Source: Scytonema hofmannii PCC 7110
Lineage (GTDB): Bacteria > Cyanobacteriota > Cyanobacteriia > Cyanobacteriales > Nostocaceae
Length of the DNA stretch: 64,000 nt
NCBI RefSeq assembly: GCF_000346485.2
Contig: NZ_KQ976354.1
Span: 10,870,341-10,934,340, forward strand
Direction: 5' to 3'
Shown here: in pieces, positions 1 through 8,551 of the stretch
Numbering within the stretch: position 1 is the first letter of the stretch
Layout: every line of letters starts with the position of its first letter
The notes under the pieces: model-generated
What the model saw: the letters and a program-made list of their open reading frames with translations, nothing else
Database searches by the model: none
What the model was told of the DNA's origin: nothing
Translations under genes and position numbers: made by a program

Positions 1-515
1 TAATTCATATGACAAAAAAATCAGAATTTGTGTTTTACAAAACCATACTAGTGCTTACACAGTATAAATATAAACTTATTCTATTTTATTAAATCCTTAT
101 AATATCTGCCTTAAGGAAGAATTATTTTTAAATTAAAGTTAAATCAAGGTTAATAAACTAGCGACTGACCTCGCCTAGAAAAAGTTCCAGAATTTAGATT
201 TTTATATACAAAAATCTTTTTCTTTGGCTGTATTACTACTATTTAAAAAAAACACTCTATGGGTATAAGATCTTCACAACCATATAAGGATGTAAAAAAT
301 CAAAAAATGTCCTATTAAGTGAAAAACAGACTGCGAACGAGATTGGAATAACAATAAATCTAGAAGGTCGGTACAGGAGTTAAAATCGGGGCAATAAACC
401 CGGTTTCTCTTTGTCGGACACCTTGATATCTCGTATGCTCAACTTGAAGAAACCGGGTTTTTATAATTACTGTACCGGCGCTCTAGATGATTGCCAAAAG
501 CTTATAAAATTACAA
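1..515. other. AT-rich intergenic, no gene seen
   Basis: I see no convincing gene here; the few short open frames have no ribosome site or recognisable product. An inverted pair, 396-408 and 448-460 (AAACCCGGTTTCT against AGAAACCGGGTTT), belongs to a palindrome family that recurs at 11182-11214, 13967-13996 and near 58680. Confidence 0.6.
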
Positions 516-550
516 AAGCCTATCGCAATGAAAAATCTTTGGATAGGCTT
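516..550 (-). terminator. hairpin after the QueD-like gene
   Basis: AAGCCTATC (516-524) pairs with GATAGGCTT (542-550). On the minus strand the stem is followed by a short T-rich stretch, 29 bp beyond the stop of the PTPS/QueD gene. It probably ends that transcript; the T tract is weak. Confidence 0.5.
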
Positions 551-578
551 GATAATTTTTTTGTTGTTTGTATGAACT

Positions 579-1448
579 CTATACTCGTACTAAAACAGAC
601 TCGTTATGTACAATGTTGGTACTCAACTCATATTCAGTACAGTAGATTTCACAAGAATTGTTGGGGCTTTCGATTAATTTAACTTTGTAGAGCTTTGCGC
701 CTAATTCTTGAATAGGCGATCGCAACAAATGACTGATGTGAAGTGCAATGTTCTCAGCAGTGGGAACCACTTCAGCAAAATAAGGTATATCTTTATTGAG
801 GAAGGTATGGTCAAATGGCTCAACCACGTAGTCTTCAATTGCTTGATTAAGAGCTACCAAATCCGCAATCATACCAGTGCGGGGATTAATTTCCCCGACT
901 ACAGTCACTTCTAAGTGGTAGTTATGCCCGTGTCCGTTAGGGCGAGCACATTTCCCATAAATCTCGAAGTTAGCTTCATTGCTGATATCGGGATGAGCAA
1001 GTCGATGAGCAGCGCTAAAGTGAGTGCTAAGAGTGAGGTAAGCTTCCATTGCGTTTCCTAAATAATCAGCCCAAAGTTCGGGGTGTTCAAAAAGCTGCAC
1101 GCGAACAACAGGCAAATAGGGTGCCAGTTTGTGCCATATAACCCGTGCAATATTTTCTGTGGTAGGCAGAGTTTGTTGAAATTCTGACCACACATCGTTA
1201 AGATAGGAGAAATCCAATTGGCTAGTGACTTCGCGCTTGATAACGTGTTTCACGTCAGACAAGTTTAGTACCATACCATATTTGTCTAGTTCCCCAGCAA
1301 GGGAGACAAATAAAACATAGTTATGTCCGTGTCCGGGAAATTTAGAGCAAGCACCAAATTTCTCAAGATTTTCTGCATCGCTCAGTTCTGGTAACCAGTA
1401 GCGATGGCTTGCCGAAAATTGAGCGCGGCGATTTACAATGCATTTCAT
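579..1448 (-). CDS. tandem 6-carboxytetrahydropterin synthase-like protein (QueD/PTPS family)
   Basis: PTPS/QueD enzymes convert dihydroneopterin triphosphate to carboxy- or pyruvoyl-tetrahydropterin, for queuosine or pterin synthesis. This 289-residue protein carries the roughly 130-residue fold twice. Each half has the zinc and nucleophile signature: H15, C34 and H40/H42 (GHGHNY) in the first, H148, C167 and H173/H175 (GHGHNY) in the second. The second half keeps the catalytic Asp-His pair (FDHTFLN, D213-H214). The first has LDFSYLN, so Phe80 stands where the catalytic His should be. Each half ends in the expected Glu segment (FEHPE, LIESPN). The likely reading is one catalytic and one structural half. 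I cannot tell QueD from a true 6-pyruvoyl synthase. The gene stands alone on the minus strand. Confidence 0.85.
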   Translation of the reverse strand: MKCIVNRRAQFSASHRYWLPELSDAENLEKFGACSKFPGHGHNYVLFVSLAGELDKYGMVLNLSDVKHVIKREVTSQLDFSYLNDVWSEFQQTLPTTENIARVIWHKLAPYLPVVRVQLFEHPELWADYLGNAMEAYLTLSTHFSAAHRLAHPDISNEANFEIYGKCARPNGHGHNYHLEVTVVGEINPRTGMIADLVALNQAIEDYVVEPFDHTFLNKDIPYFAEVVPTAENIALHISHLLRSPIQELGAKLYKVKLIESPNNSCEIYCTEYELSTNIVHNESVLVRV

Positions 1449-1576
1449 GAGTGTTTGGAAGCAAAACTTAAAATTTCTTAAATTTTTCTGCTTCCAGCAT
1501 AAACTAATTTTTACTAAAGTTACAGCAAGTCGGCGGGAAAGCCCACATATAACTAGGGGTGGGATGAACTATTGCC

Positions 1577-1625
1577 CACCCCATGCCCCATGCCCCACTC
1601 TCCACTCCCTACTCCCCACTCCCCA
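1577..1625. repeat. CCCCACT/CCCTACT tandem repeat
   Basis: Degenerate tandem runs of CCCCATGC, CCCCACTC and CCCTACTC lie between two minus-strand genes. The same intergenic repeat type occurs many times in the window and also inside some coding regions (12284-12340, 15424-15480, 46240-46290). Confidence 0.8.
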
Positions 1626-1627
1626 TA

Positions 1628-2332
1628 CTAAACGTATGCACCCATAGAGTCGTGTGCTTCACGATACAAACGATTCGCAATGCGGAACATTTCTTGTCCG
1701 GTATGCAAATAATTCTCGTCATAGCTCAGAGGGTAGTATTTGAGCTCATCTAGTCCATCGCCAATTTGATTCAGGCAATAATAGAGATGGGCGGCGGCTC
1801 TTGCTAAGGTTGGAGGATTGGGTAAGGATCGAAATTTGGTTTGGGCTTGCTTGAGGTCATCACGACAGGCGTCCAAGTAATCTTGAAATTCATCTAATAG
1901 GACATCATCAAAGGGATCGGCAGAGAGTTTCTCTACTTGCTCTTTTAAAGAATAAAGAATGCGGGAAACCAAACGATTCACAGGCTGATAAACAAAGTGC
2001 AACCACTCTTCAATTTGCTCATCTGCTTCTTTTCCTGTTTGCCGGGTAGCCGGGTATTGCTTTTGTGCTGAGGCTGTACGCTGTTGGCGACTTCGACTTG
2101 CGCGATCGGAAAGCTGGCGCAGTTTGTGGTCGTAATTTTGGCGATTTTGAGCATCCCCTAAAACCTCATAAGCTGCGTTAATACGTATAATAGCGTCTGA
2201 GTCTGAGGATTCCTGTTTGCTATCTGGATGAAACAATTTTACCAAGCGACGGTAAGCTTGCTTGATCTCAGATTGGCTAGCGTCAGGACGAACTTTAAGT
2301 GTTTCGTAGTGATTGCTTTGGTCACTGGTCAT
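1628..2332 (-). CDS. J-domain (DnaJ-like) protein
   Basis: The N-terminal 70 residues form a J domain: helix II, the HPD motif at 35-37 that stimulates Hsp70 ATPase, then the AYEVLGD helix and YDHKL end. The remaining 165 residues are charged and helical, with no zinc-finger or substrate-binding DnaJ region. It is therefore a type III J protein that probably recruits DnaK to a specific client. The ATG and next codons (MTSDQ) read through a CCAGTGA-type repeat that lies directly upstream, and I see no other good start before the J domain. It follows cysK on the same strand 54 bp away and may be cotranscribed with it. Confidence 0.8.
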   Translation of the reverse strand: MTSDQSNHYETLKVRPDASQSEIKQAYRRLVKLFHPDSKQESSDSDAIIRINAAYEVLGDAQNRQNYDHKLRQLSDRASRSRQQRTASAQKQYPATRQTGKEADEQIEEWLHFVYQPVNRLVSRILYSLKEQVEKLSADPFDDVLLDEFQDYLDACRDDLKQAQTKFRSLPNPPTLARAAAHLYYCLNQIGDGLDELKYYPLSYDENYLHTGQEMFRIANRLYREAHDSMGAYV

Positions 2333-2386
2333 TGGTCAGGTGGTCACTGGTCATTGGTCAGGTGGTCACTGGTCACTGGTCAGGTG
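2321..2386. repeat. TGGTCAC/CCAGTGA heptamer repeat
   Basis: About eight degenerate copies of GGTCACTGGTCA-type units fill the gap between the J-domain gene and cysK and overlap the J-domain start codon. It is the same heptamer as at 6946, 9136 and 27502. Confidence 0.85.
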
Positions 2387-3349
2387 TTAACTTATGCTAG
2401 CGGCTATTTTGGGTTCCAAGTCTTGGAACAATGGTGTACTTAAATACCTTTCGCCAAAGCTAGGCTGAACCATGACAATCAAGCGCCCTTCGTTTTCTTG
2501 ACGTTTGGCAACCTGAATTGCCGCGCACAACGCAGCACCACTAGAAATTCCCGAGAGAAGCCCTTCTTCTCTTGCCAAACGACGACCGTAGGCAATAGCT
2601 TCATCATCCGTCACAGAAATGACTTCATCTATTACGTTTACATTCAGAACTTGAGGAACAAACCCCGCCCCAATTCCCTGAATTTTGTGAGGTCCGGGTC
2701 TTCCCCCAGCTAAAACTTGGCTGTTGGTGGGTTCAACTGCGATCGCTTGAAAACTGGGCTTGCGTGCTTTAATCACCTCTGCCACACCTGTAATAGTACC
2801 ACCAGTACCCACCCCAGCAACAATGATATCAACTTGTCCTTCCGTATCTTCCCAAATTTCTTCAGCTGTGGTTTCCCTGTGTATTTTAGAGTTAGCCGGG
2901 TTGCGGAACTGTTGCAACATATAAGTATGAGGTGTTGTGTCAACAATTTCCTGTGCTCGCCGAATTGCCCCACTCATACCTTCAATTCCCGGTGTGAGTT
3001 CAAGTTCAGCGCCAAAAGCCCTTAGCATAGCCCTTCTTTCAGAGCTCATTGTTTCAGGCATAGTCAAAACTAAGCGGTAACCCTTTGCAGCCGCAACCAT
3101 TGCCAAAGCAATTCCCGTATTTCCAGAAGTCGGTTCCACCAGCACTGTCTTACCTGGAGAAATCAAACCTTCCTCCTCAGCATTATTAATCATGCTCACG
3201 CCAATGCGGTCTTTAACTGACGCAGCTGGGTTCATGCTTTCCAACTTCACGACAATTCGAGCAATACAACCTTCCGCTTGAGGAATGCGGTTAAGTTGTA
3301 CTAGAGGAGTTCGTCCAACAAGTTCTGTAATATCACGTGCTATCCGCAT
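2387..3349 (-). CDS. cysK: cysteine synthase (O-acetylserine sulfhydrylase)
   Basis: This PLP enzyme makes cysteine from O-acetylserine and sulfide in the cytoplasm. At 320 residues it is full length for CysK. The PLP lysine is K46 in NPAASVKDR, the substrate loop TSGNTG is at 74-79, the phosphate-binding GTGGT loop is at 181-185, and SSGAA lies near the end. The C-terminus has [13 protein letters not shown] in place of the enteric LPDTGERYLST; I believe this is common in cyanobacterial paralogs. An Rrf2 regulator gene lies 109 bp upstream on the same strand, which suggests regulation by cysteine or sulfur status as with CymR. CysM-like activity cannot be excluded. Confidence 0.92.
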   Translation of the reverse strand: MRIARDITELVGRTPLVQLNRIPQAEGCIARIVVKLESMNPAASVKDRIGVSMINNAEEEGLISPGKTVLVEPTSGNTGIALAMVAAAKGYRLVLTMPETMSSERRAMLRAFGAELELTPGIEGMSGAIRRAQEIVDTTPHTYMLQQFRNPANSKIHRETTAEEIWEDTEGQVDIIVAGVGTGGTITGVAEVIKARKPSFQAIAVEPTNSQVLAGGRPGPHKIQGIGAGFVPQVLNVNVIDEVISVTDDEAIAYGRRLAREEGLLSGISSGAALCAAIQVAKRQENEGRLIVMVQPSFGERYLSTPLFQDLEPKIAASIS

Positions 3350-3362
3350 ATTTTTATCCTTA

Positions 3363-3450
3363 GTTAGTTGTGAGTTGTGAGTTGTTAGTGGTTAGTGGTC
3401 AACGACTAACGATGACAGGCGAGACGCCTGTCCTACACCACTAACCACCA
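3363..3450. repeat. short repeats and hairpin between cysK and Rrf2 gene
   Basis: GTTAGTGGTTAGTGG-type repeats flank a short hairpin, GACAGGCG (3414-3421) pairing with CGCCTGTC (3425-3432). There is no T tract, so it looks like a dispersed palindrome rather than a terminator. Confidence 0.6.
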
Positions 3451-3458
3451 ACAATTAA

Positions 3459-3896
3459 TTAAATGTAGTACATTATGTCCAATTGCCGACGAGAATCTCG
3501 CTTTTCACATAAATCAGCAAGTGTATACTTTTGCAAAACTGAATTTGCTGCGTGCATTGCTTCAAGCCAGACGTCTTCTATAACAGCGTTATCTACAGTT
3601 TTAGGGTTAACGTCCTCTTCAGCAGTCCGCACGTCCAACCCTTCCAAACAACCTAAAATCTCAAATAGCGTTATTTTCCAAGGGTCTCGCGCCAACAAGT
3701 AGCCACCTTTCGCTCCGCGTTGGCTTTTAACCAAACCGCCACGTCTTAAAGTTGCTAGGAGTTGTTCTAGATAGCGATCTGGTATATTTTGCTGTGCTGC
3801 AATCTGTCGAATTTGTAGCGGTTCCCCGCTTTGGTGATGGGTTGCGAGCTCCAGTAAAGCAAGAATTGCGTATTCTGACTTACACGATAGTTCCAC
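3459..3896 (-). CDS. Rrf2 family transcriptional regulator
   Basis: Rrf2 proteins (IscR, CymR, NsrR) are winged-helix repressors. The N-terminal helix-turn-helix (KSEYAILALLELA, then the IPDRYLEQLLATLRRGGLVKSQRGAKGGY wing) is typical. The three closely spaced cysteines that bind the Fe-S cluster in IscR and NsrR are absent from the middle of the protein, so it should work without a cluster, like CymR. I start at the GTG at 3896 (MELSCKSEY, the usual family start); a TTG nine bases upstream is also open. Because it lies just upstream of cysK and reads the same way, control of cysteine synthesis is a reasonable but unproven guess. Confidence 0.85.
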   Translation of the reverse strand: MELSCKSEYAILALLELATHHQSGEPLQIRQIAAQQNIPDRYLEQLLATLRRGGLVKSQRGAKGGYLLARDPWKITLFEILGCLEGLDVRTAEEDVNPKTVDNAVIEDVWLEAMHAANSVLQKYTLADLCEKRDSRRQLDIMYYI

Positions 3897-4031
3897 AGGT
3901 GACAAATAAAGGATGAAGGATATACGGATGAAGGATAACTATTGTTTATGCTTTATCTTATATCCTTCATCCTTTTTCTATTATACTCCGGTTATCCACT
4001 AGGGTTTGTTCTTTTTAAAGTAAATTTTCAA

Positions 4032-4058
4032 CAAAAAACCCCACCTTGTGGTGGGGTT
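4032..4058 (-). terminator. rho-independent terminator of porin gene
   Basis: AACCCCACC and GGTGGGGTT form a 9-bp stem with a TTGT loop. On the minus strand a run of six T follows (4032-4037). It lies about 80 bp after the porin stop. Confidence 0.85.
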
Positions 4059-4059
4059 G

Positions 4060-4137
4060 TTGGTTAGCCGTTAGTCGTTAGTCGTTAGTTGTTGGTTGTT
4101 GGTTATTACTGCTACTAACCACTAACCACTAACAAAA
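4060..4137. repeat. GTTAGTC/GTTGGTT short repeats
   Basis: Tandem GTTAGTC, GTTGGTT and ACTAACC units fill the space between the terminator and the porin stop codon, which they almost touch. Confidence 0.7.
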
Positions 4138-4139
4138 CT

Positions 4140-5921
4140 CTAGAAAGTAAATGTTGTTCTCAAAGTACCAATGAAAGCATCATCATTGTCGCTGTTCTGA
4201 CCGGGTGCTGTTAGCCAGATAACACCAGGGGTAATGGAGATGTTTTCGTTGACTTGATACTTGTAGAAGCCTTCAACGTGGTATGGGGTATCGTTACCAG
4301 TGAAACCAGGACGGTTGCGGGAATAGGGTTCTGCACCAGCAAAAACACCTAAAACGTTACCTTTCTTACCAAAGTCAGGTAGGGCAACGCCTACTCCATA
4401 ACCCCAAGCTTCAAAGTCATCATTGGCACCAAAGCCAGTGACATCATGGTAAGAAATAAAGCCACTGATGGAGAATTTGTCGCTTGGTCTGATAGCTGCA
4501 GATAGACCGTAGGAGTTACTCGAAGATGCTTCTATAGCACTCAAGGTGTTGGCTTGTGCAGTACCTACCACAGGAAGGTTTGTACCGCCAACGTTACCTG
4601 CTAATCCACCAGCATCGAATAGATTGCTACCGGAACCGTGATAACCGTGAACGTAGGTTGCAGCTAATGCAAATCTTTGACCGAGGTTAAAGTTCAATTG
4701 TCCTAAAGCAGCATAGTTACCGTTGAAGACACCTGAACCCAAACCAGGATTATTTGGTTCTGATGCCAAGTAACCTACAGTTAGAGAACTCGGTCTGAGG
4801 ATACCGCCACCTTTACCAAAGTTAATATTGAGCGCTCCACCTGCGCCACCACCAATCCGGTAGATGGGGTTTTCAGAAGCGAAGGTAGACAGTGCGCCAT
4901 TACCACCGTCGTAGTCTTCAAAATAGGGGTTGTTGGTAGCAGCATAGTCGCTGTGAATACCACCAGTTGCTGCAACATAGAGTTGAGCAGGTCCAATGGG
5001 AACGTAGTAAGCCAACCAATCTAGCTGGACATCATTACCATTGTTGTTGAGGTTGAAGGTCTGCAAGCCTTCGCCACTGGTGTTATTGTTAACACCACCA
5101 ACGTTGAACCTATTACCATTACCAGCCGCAAGACGAGTATGCAAAACGTCTTTACCTGTAAAGCTGGTTTGTAAGTCCAAACGAACTCTGTTTTGGAAGA
5201 CAGTGTTGTTGTTGTCACCGGTGCTGTCTCCAAAAGCATCAGTGAGAGCGAAGATGGCTTCACCAACGAGTTTGGTTGTGGTTGAGAACTGGTTAGCTTC
5301 CAATTCTGCAGCCCGTGCTTCTAGTGCATCAACGCGACCGCGTAGGGTTGCTAGTTCCGCCGCAAATTCTTCTTGCAACCTCTGTAAGGTTGCCAAATCT
5401 TCTTTTCTAACCAAGTCAGCTGTTGCTGTTGCAATCAATTCATTGACTCTATCCAAACAAGCGTTTAAACCAGCCGCAAATTCATAACGGGTTAAAGCCC
5501 TGTTACCGCGATAGGTTCCGTTAGGATAACCAGCAATACAACCATAACGTTCAACCAAGGACTGCAATGCTTGGAATGCCCAATCTGTTGGTTGTACATC
5601 AGAAAACTGAGAAACAGATGTCACTTGAGCTTGGGTTTGACCTCTGCCCTCATTAGTGTACTGATTCACTTGGTCTAACACATTGACCTGTGTTGTAGAC
5701 TCTGCTTGAGCCACTATTTCTTGCTTTTTGGCAACTTCCGCAACACTAGAAGTTGTTGATACTGATGTGAAAGCCTCTTGAGTTCCTACTTGTGAAACTC
5801 CTGCTGTCACAAATTCACTCTCTGTGGGGTTTTGAGCAGCCATCGCAGCTGCGGACATCAGCAATGTTGCTCCCAAAACTGCTGGACTTACCACTAGAGA
5901 TTTCCACAAGATATTAGCCAT
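4140..5921 (-). CDS. SLH-domain outer-membrane porin (SomA/OprB-like, iron uptake porin)
   Basis: This is a major cyanobacterial outer-membrane porin. From the ATG at 5921 it has a signal peptide (hydrophobic core VVSPAVLGATLLMSAAA, cleavage near AMA-AQ). An SLH domain follows (FSDVQPTDWAFQAL ... YGCIAGYPNGTYRG ... LTRYEFAAGLNACLDR) that ties the barrel to peptidoglycan. Next is a coiled coil rich in Leu, Glu and Ala (about 150-190), then a long beta-barrel ending in aromatic F (TLRTTFTF), as beta-barrel assembly requires. I prefer the start at 5921, with AGGA just upstream, to a frame start 18 bases earlier. Such proteins pass small solutes and inorganic iron; the exact substrate cannot be read from sequence. 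Confidence 0.88.
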   Translation of the reverse strand: MANILWKSLVVSPAVLGATLLMSAAAMAAQNPTESEFVTAGVSQVGTQEAFTSVSTTSSVAEVAKKQEIVAQAESTTQVNVLDQVNQYTNEGRGQTQAQVTSVSQFSDVQPTDWAFQALQSLVERYGCIAGYPNGTYRGNRALTRYEFAAGLNACLDRVNELIATATADLVRKEDLATLQRLQEEFAAELATLRGRVDALEARAAELEANQFSTTTKLVGEAIFALTDAFGDSTGDNNNTVFQNRVRLDLQTSFTGKDVLHTRLAAGNGNRFNVGGVNNNTSGEGLQTFNLNNNGNDVQLDWLAYYVPIGPAQLYVAATGGIHSDYAATNNPYFEDYDGGNGALSTFASENPIYRIGGGAGGALNINFGKGGGILRPSSLTVGYLASEPNNPGLGSGVFNGNYAALGQLNFNLGQRFALAATYVHGYHGSGSNLFDAGGLAGNVGGTNLPVVGTAQANTLSAIEASSSNSYGLSAAIRPSDKFSISGFISYHDVTGFGANDDFEAWGYGVGVALPDFGKKGNVLGVFAGAEPYSRNRPGFTGNDTPYHVEGFYKYQVNENISITPGVIWLTAPGQNSDNDDAFIGTLRTTFTF

Positions 5922-6312
5922 TGTTCCTCTTCTCCTCACACCTTAGATAGATAACTTTGTTCGTTACAACTATTCCGGATTTGCCTGTTTGTGTTGATAC
6001 TTGTGGATTAGGCATATACGCCCTCTACACACCATTTTAGTTTTTGCCAAGCTAACGATTAGTTAATTTTAGGTAAAGAATTAATGTAATTAACTTATGC
6101 AAAAACATAGCTGCATAGTTTGTAATTATAGTTCACCATTACTGGATGGCAAGATATAAGCGTTCGCCTTCTGAACTGTCACATAACTTGTCTCAGTACG
6201 CAGATACAAATCAATCACAATTTGCACAGGGATTCTCTCTAAACGCTATCCAAAATAGACAACACTTTTACACAAGTAACTTTTAGGCAAATGACATAAG
6301 CGCTAGTAACAC
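5922..6312. other. intergenic, porin upstream region
   Basis: About 390 bp of AT-rich DNA between the porin start and the phhB-like stop. It should contain the porin promoter, but I see no clear -10/-35 pair or operator. Confidence 0.5.
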
Positions 6313-6594
6313 TTATTTGATTTGAGAAATCACTTTTGCCAAATCAAAGTCTTTTTGTGTTAACCTACCTGCATCGTGAGTGGTTAGTGAAATTTTGACT
6401 CGGTTGTAAGAAATTTCTATATCTGGATGGTGTCCTGCTGTTTCAGCAGGTTCGACAAGCTTGTTGACGAACTCAATCGCTTCAACAAAGCCATGAAACC
6501 TGCGGGTACACCCTAATTGTGTCCCAGATACAGTCCAACCTGTCAAATGGGTTGTCTGTTCTTGAATTTCCGTCTCTGAGAGTAGCTGCGCCAT
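6313..6594 (-). CDS. pterin-4a-carbinolamine dehydratase
   Basis: This 93-residue cytoplasmic enzyme dehydrates 4a-hydroxy-tetrahydropterin and belongs to the PhhB/PCD family. The signature is complete: AGHHPDIEISYNRV, then LTTHDAGRLTQKDFDLA, with the catalytic His pair H55-H56 and the later His in THD. Length matches the family. In cyanobacteria, which often lack aromatic amino acid hydroxylases, the role may be in pterin recycling or another pathway, so only the family is certain. It is monocistronic. Confidence 0.9.
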   Translation of the reverse strand: MAQLLSETEIQEQTTHLTGWTVSGTQLGCTRRFHGFVEAIEFVNKLVEPAETAGHHPDIEISYNRVKISLTTHDAGRLTQKDFDLAKVISQIK

Positions 6595-7010
6595 ATCAAA
6601 TCATCCCAACAACTCAGACTAGATCCTTTGTAACACTTTGTACTGAAAATGTCTTGTTATTTTACTCACGTACTTGTGCCTCCCCTACTACGGAATACGA
6701 TCGAAAAGGATTTAAGTATAGACGATAAAAGAAATACACTCGCTTTTTCTGTATGTACAACCTACAGGTTAAACCTGAGCCACCTCTCTTCATCCTTGAT
6801 ACTTCACACCTCATCCTTTAGACATGGTTCCCTGGTATGACTTTATTCTTATCAAGATGCACTGGTTTTCTAGATTGAGATATCAGGTTAATTCTAGTTT
6901 ATAAAAAAAAAGACGTTATCTGTCTTGAGACGTTCCCTAATAAACAGTGACCAGTGACCAGTGACCAGTGACCGCTGTACGGGCGCAAAGCCTTGCGCCT
7001 AACCAAACAT
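6595..7010. other. intergenic with heptamer repeats
   Basis: I see no gene. CCAGTGA heptamers run from 6946 to 6974, and a small hairpin GGGCGCAAAGCCTTGCGCC at 6981-6999 belongs to a dispersed family also seen near 33745 and 39066. Confidence 0.6.
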
Positions 7011-7056
7011 AAAACTATCCGCTCTAAATTAGATTAGGGAACCTAACTTAGAGCGG
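7011..7056 (-). terminator. strong terminator of small transcript
   Basis: CCGCTCTAA (7048-7056) pairs with TTAGAGCGG (7019-7027), and the stem extends inward through TTAG/CTAA. On the minus strand it is followed by ATAGTTTTATG. It closes the small transcription unit described next. Confidence 0.7.
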
Positions 7057-7300
7057 TGTAGCGGGTCTTCAGGTTGCAACCAGACTGCCGGAAGGAACTC
7101 CAACTAGTCTAGCTGCTTAGTTTTTAGCAGAGCTAAAGAACTAAGGCTAGCTCTTAGAGAACAGCCCCGGCACACAGCCGATATTCAGCAACCTGATGAC
7201 CCATGCATTTACTACTTTCTATCATGGGCATCACCTCCTTGTTGCCTAAACGGTCTTAGTCTCAAAGACAGAGGATTGAACCCCTGTGTTGTTCACTTTA
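7019..7300 (-). ncRNA. candidate structured small mRNA/sRNA with 23-codon ORF
   Basis: On the minus strand a -10-like TATATT (7304-7309) is followed by a leader, an AAGGAGG ribosome site (7234-7240), a 23-codon ORF, a long hairpin and the terminator at 7019-7056. The hairpin pairs CTAGC..TTAGTT with AACTAAG..GCTAG with a two-base bulge, and an inner TTTAGC/GCTAAA stem caps it (about 7110-7155). The layout, about 280 nt with few loose ends, suggests a discrete RNA. It does not match tmRNA, 6S RNA or RNase P RNA as I know them. Confidence 0.45.
7154..7225 (-). CDS. 23-residue small protein with perfect Shine-Dalgarno
   Basis: The peptide begins MIESSKCMGH and ends LCAGAVL. It is preceded by AAGGAGG with eight bases to the ATG, an optimal spacing; an in-frame ATG two codons earlier is too close to that site. 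It has two cysteines (C7, C18), no membrane segment and no RGSGR pattern like PatS/HetN. I do not recognise it. Its place between a promoter-like element and a strong hairpin plus terminator suggests a translated leader or a true microprotein. Confidence 0.5.
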   Translation of the reverse strand: MIESSKCMGHQVAEYRLCAGAVL

Positions 7301-7327
7301 GCTAATATAACACAAGTTTTTGAGAAT

Positions 7328-7367
7328 AGGGAGTTGGGAGTTGGGAGTTGGGAGTTGGGAGTTGGGA
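7328..7367. repeat. GGGAGTT tandem repeat
   Basis: Five perfect or near-perfect GGGAGTT heptamers lie between the small transcript and the psbD terminator. Confidence 0.85.
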
Positions 7368-7431
7368 TTGAAGACAAGGGAAAAATAACGATTGTTCTAA
7401 CTTCTACCCCCTAACCCCTACCCCCTAAATT

Positions 7432-7456
7432 AAAAAACCCCGCTTGAGGGCGGGGC
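7432..7456 (-). terminator. psbD terminator
   Basis: CCCCGC (7438-7443) pairs with GCGGGG (7450-7455). On the minus strand six T follow (7432-7437). It lies 37 bp after the psbD stop, so psbD is monocistronic. Confidence 0.88.
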
Positions 7457-7492
7457 AAAGTTATCTATATAAGGTGTTGAAATAGCGCACTA

Positions 7493-8551
7493 TTACAACG
7501 CATTACCACGAGGCAGAACTTCCTCAGGGAAGACAAATTTTTCGTGAGGCTGGTCTTGAGGAGCCATCCAAGCGCGGATACCCTCGTTTAGCAAAATGTT
7601 TTTGGTATAGAAGGTTTCAAATTCTGGGTCTTCTGCCGCACGCAATTCTTGCGACACGAAGTCATATGCTCGCAGGTTGAGTGCCAAACCCACAATCCCA
7701 ACTGCGCTCATCCACAGCCCGGTCACTGGTACAAACAACATGAAGAAGTGTAACCAGCGCTTGTTGGAGAAAGCAATCCCGAAAATCTGTGACCAGAAAC
7801 GGTTCGCTGTCACCATGGAGTAGGTTTCTTCTGCTTGGGTGGGGTTGAACGCACGGAAGGTGTTTGACCCTTCACCGTCTTCAAACAGGGTGTTTTCTAC
7901 TGTTGCTCCGTGGATCGCACACAGCAACGCTCCACCTAGTACACCTGCAACTCCCATCATGTGGAAGGGGTTGAGTGTCCAGTTGTGGAACCCTTGCAAG
8001 AACAGCAAGAAGCGGAAGATTGCTGCCACTCCAAAGCTGGGTGCAAAGAACCAGGATGATTGTCCCAAGGGGTACATCAAGAATACGCTCACGAACACTG
8101 CAATTGGTGCCGAAAACGCGATCGCATTGTATGGACGTATCCCTACGAGTCTGGCGATTTCAAACTGTCTGAGCATAAACCCGATCAGCGCAAAGGCTCC
8201 ATGCAGCGCTACAAAAGGCCACAATCCGCCTAATTGAAACCAACGGGTGAAATCTCCTTGTGCTTCTGGTCCCCACAACAGCAACAACGAATGTCCCATG
8301 CTGTCTGCTGGTGTGGATACTGCTACTGTCAGGAAGTTACACCCTTCCAAGTAGGAGGACGCCAAGCCGTGTGTATACCAGCTTGTTACGAATGTTGTAC
8401 CGGTCAGCCAACCGCCGAGGGCTAGGAAAGCACAGGGAAACAACAGTATCCCCGACCAACCTACGAATACGAAACGGTCGCGCTTCAACCAGTCGTCTAG
8501 TACGTCAAACCACCCTCTTGTACTGGGGGCGCGTCCAACTGCGATGGTCAT
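7493..8551 (-). CDS. psbD: photosystem II reaction centre D2 protein
   Basis: D2 pairs with D1 to bind the chlorophyll, pheophytin and quinone cofactors of photosystem II in the thylakoid. The protein has exactly the usual 352 residues, with Y160 (YD), H197 (P-D2 chlorophyll ligand) and H214 and H268 (non-haem iron), and the conserved ends MTIAVGRAP and [12 protein letters not shown]. In most cyanobacteria psbD overlaps psbC. Here the stop is followed at once by a terminator and psbC is absent, so this should be an extra, monocistronic copy (psbDII type). Such copies are often light- or stress-induced. A few conservative differences from the common D2 sequence ([15 protein letters not shown]) fit a paralog. 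Confidence 0.97.
   Translation of the reverse strand: MTIAVGRAPSTRGWFDVLDDWLKRDRFVFVGWSGILLFPCAFLALGGWLTGTTFVTSWYTHGLASSYLEGCNFLTVAVSTPADSMGHSLLLLWGPEAQGDFTRWFQLGGLWPFVALHGAFALIGFMLRQFEIARLVGIRPYNAIAFSAPIAVFVSVFLMYPLGQSSWFFAPSFGVAAIFRFLLFLQGFHNWTLNPFHMMGVAGVLGGALLCAIHGATVENTLFEDGEGSNTFRAFNPTQAEETYSMVTANRFWSQIFGIAFSNKRWLHFFMLFVPVTGLWMSAVGIVGLALNLRAYDFVSQELRAAEDPEFETFYTKNILLNEGIRAWMAPQDQPHEKFVFPEEVLPRGNAL

Noticed and set aside
491-914. Short plus-strand frames over the QueD-like gene
   Set aside because: They lie opposite a clear coding gene and show no codon bias or ribosome site.
5041-5487. Antisense 148-codon frame in the porin gene
   Set aside because: It is a shadow frame of the strongly coding minus strand with no start signals.
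7019-7300. tmRNA, 6S RNA or RNase P RNA
   Set aside because: None of the conserved sequence blocks or closing stems of those RNAs was recognised.
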